Below are positions 42,408 through 47,512 of a DNA stretch of 47,512 nucleotides, piece by piece. Within the stretch, counting starts at the first letter, position 1. Every line of letters begins with the position of its first letter. Origin of the DNA: an uncultured Acetatifactor sp. (GTDB lineage Bacteria > Bacillota > Clostridia > Lachnospirales > Lachnospiraceae); NCBI GenBank assembly GCA_910585805.1, contig CAJUFB010000002.1, forward strand, positions 70,114-117,625, read 5' to 3'. The notes below the pieces were generated by a model that was not told the DNA's origin, did not search any database, and worked only from the letters and a program-made list of their open reading frames with translations. The position numbers and the translations under genes are program-made.

Positions 42408-42633
42408 CCAGCATGAAAAGGAGAACGATGTCTTCGACCTGATTCTGGAATACAGACGGAAAGTGAGCCCCCATGTGAACGTATTTTCCATCCTGACCTC
42501 CGGGTACAACGATGTCTGCATCCCGGAGTACGCCCACCGCACCTGCATCCTCTACGGATGGACCGACAGAGAGCTGAACTTCGCCAGGCAGATGATTGTC
42601 CTGGGCGTTCCTTTCCATGCCCGACCGGGCTGA
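42408..42633 (+). pseudogene. C-terminal remnant of a TROVE/Ro60-type (Rsr) protein
   Basis: The frame ending at TGA 42631-42633 has no start codon and reads about 70 residues, including DVFDLILEYRRKVSPHVNVF, ILTSGYNDVCIPEYAHR and CILYGWTDRELNFARQM. The pattern L-x-E-Y-R-x-K, a strand, G-Y, then R..L.GW and F resembles the last part of the von Willebrand A domain of Ro60 (in human Ro60: ALREYRKKMDIPAKLIVCG). The upstream 450 or more residues, including the RNA-binding TROVE ring, are gone; the Y RNA gene abuts the break. After GW...ARQM the reading turns into VLGVPFHARPG, probably past a frameshift. Assignment rests on a short stretch and on the neighbouring RNA. Confidence 0.55.
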
Positions 42634-42810
42634 CACAAAACCATCCTGGCGGCAGCGTCCAAGGCTCACAGAAGGGCCACTTTGCCAACACAGGGTATGG
42701 CATCCGGCTGAGCCTGACTGCTTCCCGGCATTTTTGAAAATGCAGATGTGGACAAAGCGGAGCAGCACTGTATCATGACGCAGAAGGAGAATGGATTAAA
42801 TAAATACTGA

Positions 42811-42990
42811 CATGGGTGTCATTACTGCTGCGGAGATCGGCTTGAAGTGAAGGATACGGGGCCGCGGCGGATTCTTCACTGGTGGAAGAATGTGAAACAG
42901 GAACGGATGGAAGGTGAAGTGATGGCGGATTGGATGGAGAGAAAGCAGTTCGGCGCATATATCAGCAGTCTGCGGGGGAAGAAGGGATGA
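42811..42990 (+). pseudogene. Gene remnant of unknown family
   Basis: A 58-60 codon open stretch without a normal start, reading CHYCCGDRLEVKDTG and later EVMADWMERKQFGAYISSL before TGA 42988-42990. A Cys-x-x-Cys start suggests the tail of a zinc-ribbon-like protein. The stretch 42634-42810 before it also looks like broken coding sequence in changing frames. I cannot name the parent gene. Confidence 0.35.
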
Positions 42991-43012
42991 CCAGGCAGAT
43001 CGATATAGTGGG

Positions 43013-43246
43013 ATGATTCTTGAAGAATGCCTTTATTTTCGCAGATTACACTCCATAGCCATATCTTTATATGACCGTTGGTGGAATGATACAAAAAGGA
43101 AAGAGGCAGGACTGGAAAGTAACGGAACATTGAGTGCCAAAACAGAACTTACCCGATGCCTGCTTTTCAGCAGGCTGGATAAGCGGAAATACTATGAGAA
43201 AATATTTTTGACAAAATTGGAGGCCCAGGAGGGCAGTGATGAATAG
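43013..43246 (+). CDS. Small hypothetical protein or gene fragment
   Basis: A 77-codon frame beginning MILEECLYFRRLHSIAISLY and ending KLEAQEGSDE. Charged, no signal peptide or membrane segment, no family I recognise. The upstream GTGGG is a weak ribosome site. It lies among gene remnants (42408-42990) and could be one more fragment. Codon choice is more AT-rich than in the flanking lipoprotein gene, in line with foreign or decayed DNA. Confidence 0.35.
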   Translation: MILEECLYFRRLHSIAISLYDRWWNDTKRKEAGLESNGTLSAKTELTRCLLFSRLDKRKYYEKIFLTKLEAQEGSDE

Positions 43247-43261
43247 CATATTGACTTACAA

Positions 43262-43493
43262 TTATACATCTTCAAATTTTTCATCAGCAATATCATTTAG
43301 AGGGGCGATTTCCGAATGATTCTCCGATTCCGGTAAGGTGATATTACATTCAGATTTGCTGTTTTCACTTTCGGCCTCATATACACCAGGTATATGAGGT
43401 GCTGTAAGTACTGCGGCACACAAAGTTATTGCAGTGCCGAAACGAATAAATTGTTTGAGTATTTGATTTTCGATATTTTGCCGTATTAAGCAT
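43262..43493 (-). pseudogene. Small exported protein gene with a start-proximal frameshift
   Basis: On the minus strand a frame ending at TAA 43262-43264 reads QILKQFIRFGTAITLCAAVL then TAPHIPGVYEAES, a plausible signal peptide with an Ala/Pro-rich cut region, followed by an acidic stretch SENHSEIAPLNDIADEKFED. It lacks an ATG in frame, but ATG 43491-43493 would join it if one A of the AA at the fourth and fifth codon boundary were absent, giving 76 residues starting MLIRQNIENQ. Either the gene is frameshifted or it starts at a rare codon. Function unknown. Confidence 0.4.
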
Positions 43494-43532
43494 GTGGCTT
43501 TATTGTACCATGCTGTGGCTTATATGAAAAGG

Positions 43533-43577
43533 GACAGAGTTGTTGAAAAAAGTTTGTAGTTTTTGAACAACTCTGTC
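43533..43577. other. Strong inverted repeat, 18-bp arms
   Basis: GACAGAGTTGTTGAAAAA faces TTTTTGAACAACTCTGTC around a 9-base loop, with one mismatch. It lies upstream of the frameshifted exported-protein gene and 238 bases before the lipoprotein gene. It may be a terminator for whatever once lay here or the end of a mobile element. The rest of 43578-43814 shows no credible gene. Confidence 0.5.
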
Positions 43578-43814
43578 ACTGGACAAAGGGAGTATGAGCT
43601 GTTATTCTGTTATTACAAACCTGCACATGTTTTGGCGAATTGTTATGTTTATAAAGTTAATGTTACTGTAGTTACCAGGTATATATGTCCTAAAAAGACC
43701 TGCGGACGTTCCGAGATAATAGACTCCCACACCGAAGTTGAGTATCGGCATGTTAATTAAGAGAACAGCCAGTAAGGAATCGGAAGCAGCAAGAGGAAAA
43801 AGGTGGGAATTAAA

Positions 43815-46118
43815 ATGAAAATGTGTTTTAGGAATGCAATTAAGAATAAAGCAGGAATGTTATTGCTGCTGTCATTGACAACCGCTTCCTGCGGAGCCCG
43901 GGATCTCCCGGACTCCGTTTCCGGCGTGGAGGAAGGAGGTACAGAGCAGGCATCTTCCGGACAGATACGGCCAGAGTCCGGGGAAACGGATGCTGATGCT
44001 TCCACAGACGGCAGCGGCGGAATCAGGGCCGTGGCGGACTTTCATTATTTGGAAATGGATTCGGCCCTGGCCGAGTGGAAGACAGACCGGTCTTATGCAA
44101 TCAACGGGGATTGGCTCTATGTAACCGATTTCGCGGCGGAAGGGGAAGGAACCGGAGATCAGAGGTCGGATACCGAATATTTCGGAATCACCAGAGAGCG
44201 GATTGCGGACGGCTTTCAGGAGAAATGCTATGCGGTAACCGATGTGGAGCGGATGGGGGAGGTCAACCGGCCGCTGCTGCTGGCGGACAGGGAGGACAAT
44301 TGTTATATTTTCTGGCGGTTATATGACCGGGAGCAGGAGGCCGAAGCCTACAGACTGGAGAAGTACGGGCCCCAGGGAGATCTTCTGTGGCGGACGGAGC
44401 CGGACTCCGGGGAATTGGAATGCATGGGAGATCGGCTGGACCAGGGAACGGTTACCGGGGACGGCAGGATCGTTCTCTACAGCCGCGGAGCGGACGGATG
44501 TGTTTTTTGCTACGGGACGGACGGTGTTCTGGAGGCGGTATACAGGCCGGAGCTGGAATCTCTGGACGGCGTCGCGGCGGGAGCGGACGGCAGGGTATAC
44601 GGATACTGTGTGAAGGGGAATGAAACGGTATTCGCGGAGCTGGGCGGCGGAGAGGGACAGTATGCCTGCCCGGCGGCACCTCTTGCGGTGTATGACGGAT
44701 ATGAGGAGGGGCTCCTCCTGCGCACAGGAGAAGGCATGGATGCCTGGGTGCCGGAAACCGGGGAAAGCAGGCGCCTGTGGGAATGGGGAGAGGAATATCT
44801 TCAGCTGGACTCGGACAGCCTGGAAAAGGTATGCGTGGCGGACGGAGCGTTTACGCTGATGTGCGAGATTCCCTTTTTCACTTATGGCAGGCAGGTGCTG
44901 ACCTTTGCCAGAGTTACCTTTGAGGATGGAGGAGAGTATCCGGCGAGACAGGTTGTGACTTTGACTACAGATTATTCTTCTCCTGTTACGGAATTTCTGG
45001 TGCAGATGTATAATCGGCAGAGCCGTAAATACAGGGTGGAGATAGCCCATGTGGGAGACGGCGAAGCTCTGCAGAAGGCGCTTCTGCGGGGGGAAGGGGC
45101 GGATCTGATGGAAGTGGGCCGGATTTACACCGGAGACCTGGCAAGGCACGGCGCTTTCGAGGATCTGGATCCCTATTTTGAAAACAGTTCCTCTCTGGGG
45201 AAAGAAGATATTCTGGCATCCGTAGGGGCGGCGTGCACTGTGGGCGGGAAGAATGTGACCGTGATCCCTGGATTCACTCTGCAGACCATGCGGGCCAGGG
45301 GGGATTTCCTCCTGGGGGAGGACTGGACGATCTGGAAGTTCCTGGAGCTGGGGGAGGAAAACCGGATGCTCTCGTCCCAGAGTCCGAACACCGCGCTGAA
45401 TTACTGTATGGGGATAAGGTATTACGGAGAGCATTTTATCGATTATGAGAATAAGACCTGCAGCTTTGACGGAGAGGAATTTCGCCGGATCCTGGAGGCC
45501 TGCGGCAGGTGGGAGACCTATACGGAACGAAACGAGGCCGGTCAGCAGGTGGACGGCAGCGGAAAGAACGGTGAGTGGATCTTCGACACGGTAACCATAG
45601 CGAGTCCCAGGGATATAGTCTGGCGTCAGACCGGCGGAATCGGGGATCAGTATGAATATTACGGAGAGGACTATCTGGCTACTCTGGCAGGCTATCCGGG
45701 ATGGGAAGGCGGGGAATACGCGCTTCAGGCGGACAGTGTATTTGCGGTTGGCAGCGCCTCGGCCCACAAGGAAGGGGCGTGGGATTTTCTGGAATATATT
45801 CTGTCGGAGGAAGCCCAGGCCAGGCTGGGGCAGATGCAGGGGATTTTTCCCGTCAGGAAGGACAGCTTCCGGGAGTATCTGGAGGATGATTACACCGACC
45901 CGGATTATTCGGAGCCTGTGACGGCCACGGAGGCGGAGATCAGACGCGTGGAGGAGATGGCGGAGGCCGCCGTGCTGGATGATTACGGCGTGGCCTTCGA
46001 TCCGGTCTGGGGCATTGTGTCCGAGGAGGCCGGGATGTACTTCTCCGGGGATGCCGCACTGGATGCCACCGTGAAGAAGATCCAGACCAGGGTGCAGCTG
46101 TATCTGGACGAAATGTAG
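43815..46118 (+). CDS. Large lipoprotein with propeller-like N-half and solute-binding C-half
   Basis: A 767-residue exported lipoprotein. The signal peptide ends in a lipobox (LLLSLTTASC, Cys about 26). Residues about 60-350 are rich in short strands with Asp-Gly turns (LLADREDNCYIFWRLYD, VTGDGRIVLYSRGADGCVF, VAAGADGRVYGYC), which suggests a beta-propeller. From about 375 the sequence resembles an extracellular solute-binding protein of the sugar ABC type: VTEFLVQMYNRQSRKYRVEI, GEGADLMEVGRIYTGDLARH, FEDLDPYFENSS, GAWDFLEYILSEEAQARLGQ and FPVRKDSFREYLED. ATG 43815 has AAGGTGGG upstream; a GTG at 43803 in the same frame is less well placed. No permease or ATPase gene is adjacent. It is distinctly GC-richer than the remnants around it. 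Ligand unknown. Confidence 0.8.
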   Translation: MKMCFRNAIKNKAGMLLLLSLTTASCGARDLPDSVSGVEEGGTEQASSGQIRPESGETDADASTDGSGGIRAVADFHYLEMDSALAEWKTDRSYAINGDWLYVTDFAAEGEGTGDQRSDTEYFGITRERIADGFQEKCYAVTDVERMGEVNRPLLLADREDNCYIFWRLYDREQEAEAYRLEKYGPQGDLLWRTEPDSGELECMGDRLDQGTVTGDGRIVLYSRGADGCVFCYGTDGVLEAVYRPELESLDGVAAGADGRVYGYCVKGNETVFAELGGGEGQYACPAAPLAVYDGYEEGLLLRTGEGMDAWVPETGESRRLWEWGEEYLQLDSDSLEKVCVADGAFTLMCEIPFFTYGRQVLTFARVTFEDGGEYPARQVVTLTTDYSSPVTEFLVQMYNRQSRKYRVEIAHVGDGEALQKALLRGEGADLMEVGRIYTGDLARHGAFEDLDPYFENSSSLGKEDILASVGAACTVGGKNVTVIPGFTLQTMRARGDFLLGEDWTIWKFLELGEENRMLSSQSPNTALNYCMGIRYYGEHFIDYENKTCSFDGEEFRRILEACGRWETYTERNEAGQQVDGSGKNGEWIFDTVTIASPRDIVWRQTGGIGDQYEYYGEDYLATLAGYPGWEGGEYALQADSVFAVGSASAHKEGAWDFLEYILSEEAQARLGQMQGIFPVRKDSFREYLEDDYTDPDYSEPVTATEAEIRRVEEMAEAAVLDDYGVAFDPVWGIVSEEAGMYFSGDAALDATVKKIQTRVQLYLDEM

Positions 46119-46202
46119 GACTGAGCAGGTTCAGGGCTATCCCGTTGTGAAGCGGTTTTATACGAGGGAGAAGGAGCCCTGTCCCTGGATTCCCAGACTC
46201 AG

Positions 46203-46228
46203 AACCCGGATCTCATCCGGGTTTTTTG
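46203..46228 (+). terminator. Intrinsic terminator of the lipoprotein gene
   Basis: AACCCGGAT and ATCCGGGTT form a 9-bp stem with a CTC loop, followed by TTTTG TTTTG. It lies 85 bases after the stop codon. Confidence 0.88.
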
Positions 46229-46392
46229 TTTTGACCGGAAACGGAGTATTATTGACAGGAGCAGATAAAAACAGGAACTGTTGCTTTTTGTTTCTGTACC
46301 CAGTCCGGATAAACTTTTTCTGCCATAAAAAGCTCCTTTCCTTGTATGAATAATATACTTTCTATGCCCTTTTGCACCCTGCAGGTTCTACA

Positions 46393-46580
46393 ATGCTTTC
46401 ATACTCAGGACACATTCTTACTGATAATCCGGCTCTACAGAATTATCAGACCGCAGAGGGCAAATTTGTCAAATACAAGGGGCGGGCATACTGTTGGATA
46501 AATATTTCTGAGAATGGTGTTATTCAGCTTAATCAACAGATATTAGATTTTCTTAATCTGAAGATTGGAATGGAACTAGT
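46393..46580 (+). pseudogene. Truncated gene of unknown function
   Basis: From ATG 46393 the frame reads MLSYSGHILTDNPALQNYQT, then KYKGRAYCWINISENGVIQL and FLNLKIGMEL with natural-looking composition, then near 46580 abruptly runs antisense through a transposase fragment. So about 62 residues of an original N-terminus remain. The family was not recognised; the short Trp/Gly/Asn strand pattern could be a small beta-rich domain. More AT-rich than the lipoprotein gene. Confidence 0.4.
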
Positions 46581-46765
46581 CTGCCCAGCTTTGGCCCGGA
46601 CAGGCGGATTCCATGCTCTTTGCAGAACTTGCGGTTGTCCCTTGTCCGGCAGATCTGGTCAGCCAGGCTCCTCATTGGATAGTGGCCGGTGCGCTCCTTG
46701 CAGCGCTCTGCCGCATCTTCCAGGCTGCCGCACTCATTATAAGCGTCAAAAGATATTTTTTCGCT
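46575..46765 (-). pseudogene. Transposase fragment (DDE type, IS5/IS1182-like)
   Basis: The minus-strand frame reads YNECGSLEDAAERCKERTGH, YPMRSLADQICRTRDN and KFCKEHGIRLSGPKLGR. This matches the segment around A-D-x-I-Y-R-T-R-x-N...CKEHGIRLSGP-x-LGRP known from IS5/IS1182-like transposases. It is cut off right after LGR, where the opposite-strand truncated gene begins, and on the other side near 46765. No terminal inverted repeats were found, so this is a relic. Confidence 0.7.
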
Positions 46766-46785
46766 CCTTTGCCACAGCCTACTTC

Positions 46786-47512
46786 CTATAACCATACTCC
46801 CCAATCCCCATAATTAAATTTCCCACTTCCATGATGAAGTTTTCCGTCCGCCTTGAGATTTCTAAACGCTTCCCGCATACGAATTAGGATTTCCGGCTTT
46901 ATATCCAATGAATGGTGTGCCGGAAACACTTTCTTCACAGGCAATTCTGCAACTTTTTCCAAAGAATCAAGGTATGCCTCCGGGTCAGTAGACGGATAAT
47001 AAGCAAACAGAATATCTTTATAAACCAAATCGCCAGTAAATAAATATCCCCTGCTTTTTTCCCAAAAGCACAAATGCCCCGGAGAGTGTCCGGGAGTATG
47101 CAGCACTTCAATTTCCCTGCCGCCAATATCAATGATGTCATGGTCTGTCAGCACTTTTGTTGGCATACCCTGAAACAATTCATAATCGCTCACGCAAAAA
47201 CCTTCGGGTAAATCACAGCGGTCTACGACCATCTCTCTTATCGTTTCGATTGATAAAGGGAATTTACCATTCAGCCAATCCAATTCATCAGCGTGAGCAT
47301 AAAAATCCGGGAAATACTTATGTCCTCCAATATGATCCCAGTGAATATGCGTGGCAACAGCCGTAATTGGCTTATCGGTAAGCTTCAACACTTCCTCATA
47401 GATATTGGAAATGCCAAGCCCCGTATCAATAAGCAGACTTCGATTATTTCCATTCAGCAGATAACAATGTGTTTCCTCCCAATGGCGGTATTCACTGATA
47501 ATATATGTATTT
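46786..47512 (-). CDS. Metallo-beta-lactamase-fold hydrolase, 5' end beyond the window
   Basis: About 241 residues are visible; the frame continues unbroken to the right edge. The part beyond 47391 reads YRHWEETHCYLLNGNNRSLL and IDTGLGISNIYEEV, a typical entry to the fold. The metal-binding motif is ATHIHWDHIGGHKYFPD (H-x-H-x-D-H), the next His lies in LHTPGHSPGHLCFWE, then LFTGDLVYKDILFAYYPSTD with the bridging Asp, and the last His in KVFPAHHSLDI. This is a glyoxalase II/MBL-like hydrolase of unknown substrate. Its stop codon lies 20 bases from the transposase relic. The start codon is outside the window. Confidence 0.88.
   Translation of the reverse strand, partial: NTYIISEYRHWEETHCYLLNGNNRSLLIDTGLGISNIYEEVLKLTDKPITAVATHIHWDHIGGHKYFPDFYAHADELDWLNGKFPLSIETIREMVVDRCDLPEGFCVSDYELFQGMPTKVLTDHDIIDIGGREIEVLHTPGHSPGHLCFWEKSRGYLFTGDLVYKDILFAYYPSTDPEAYLDSLEKVAELPVKKVFPAHHSLDIKPEILIRMREAFRNLKADGKLHHGSGKFNYGDWGVWL

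Noticed and set aside
42304..42768. 154-codon frame on the minus strand over the Y RNA and remnant
   Set aside because: Antisense to both better-supported features; no homology seen.
43700..43755. 5S rRNA-like string near CCCACACCGAAGTTGAG
   Set aside because: Only a short resemblance; the rest of a 5S molecule is absent.
43563..43760. 65-codon open frame before the lipoprotein gene
   Set aside because: It starts inside the inverted repeat at 43533-43577, has no ribosome site and no recognisable features.
1..47512. CRISPR array
   Set aside because: All tandem repeats seen (109, 68, 40 and 30 bp periods) lack alternating unique spacers, and no cas genes are present.

Overview
The window looks like a chromosomal segment of a gut-type Clostridia, most probably Lachnospiraceae. 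The reasons are: HprK with a Crh/HPr-like protein beside WhiA and RapZ; a T-box leader on a prolyl-tRNA synthetase; DUF1846, YitT and DacF-type proteins; a Hol-Tox mini-toxin; GGAGG ribosome sites nearly everywhere; and roughly even base composition. No rRNA, canonical tRNA, CRISPR array or complete insertion sequence was seen.

Layout. 1-5500: a short tandem duplication, the SPFH membrane pair hflK-hflC, a GNAT acetyltransferase, a structured repeat tract and a cyclophilin, then two convergent copies of what looks like a small RNA gene. 5570-16530 (all minus strand): class II aldolase, a DagK/YegS lipid kinase, then the carbon-control and envelope cluster amidase-uvrC-hprK-glucokinase-murB-rapZ-whiA-crh-like. 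16650-21865: three tandem paralogous genes, each a cytoplasmic TIR domain, one membrane helix and an outer domain; a mobile palindromic repeat has landed in the 3' end of the middle one. 21863-29340: ftsH, a 31-residue Hol-Tox toxin with a likely antisense RNA, and a heterodimeric ABC exporter whose first subunit is fused in frame to a LytTR response regulator and preceded by a dyad operator. 29640-41830: DUF1846, CTP synthase, YitT protein, thioredoxin, TrmB, D,D-carboxypeptidase, an exonuclease-esterase pair, prolyl-tRNA synthetase under a T-box, and an RlmI-type methyltransferase.

41832-47512 is the accessory, decayed end. Its most interesting part is at 42271-42407: an apparently intact RNA gene folding as a long terminal stem capped by a circularly permuted tRNA-like module (T-arm, acceptor-like stem closed by a GAGA tetraloop, D-arm). 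This is the architecture of bacterial Y RNAs (YrlA). It is followed at once by the C-terminal remnant of a TROVE/Ro60-type (Rsr) protein, the partner of Y RNA. Further gene scraps, a frameshifted small exported protein, a large solute-binding-type lipoprotein, a transposase fragment and a metallo-beta-lactamase-fold hydrolase cut by the window edge complete it.

How the parts connect: HflK/HflC are the classical membrane modulators of FtsH, also encoded here. HprK, the Crh-like protein, glucokinase and RapZ form a sugar-status signalling group beside peptidoglycan genes (murB, amidase). The TIR trio is a candidate membrane-tethered NAD-consuming sensor/effector set. All functions are inferred from sequence alone.
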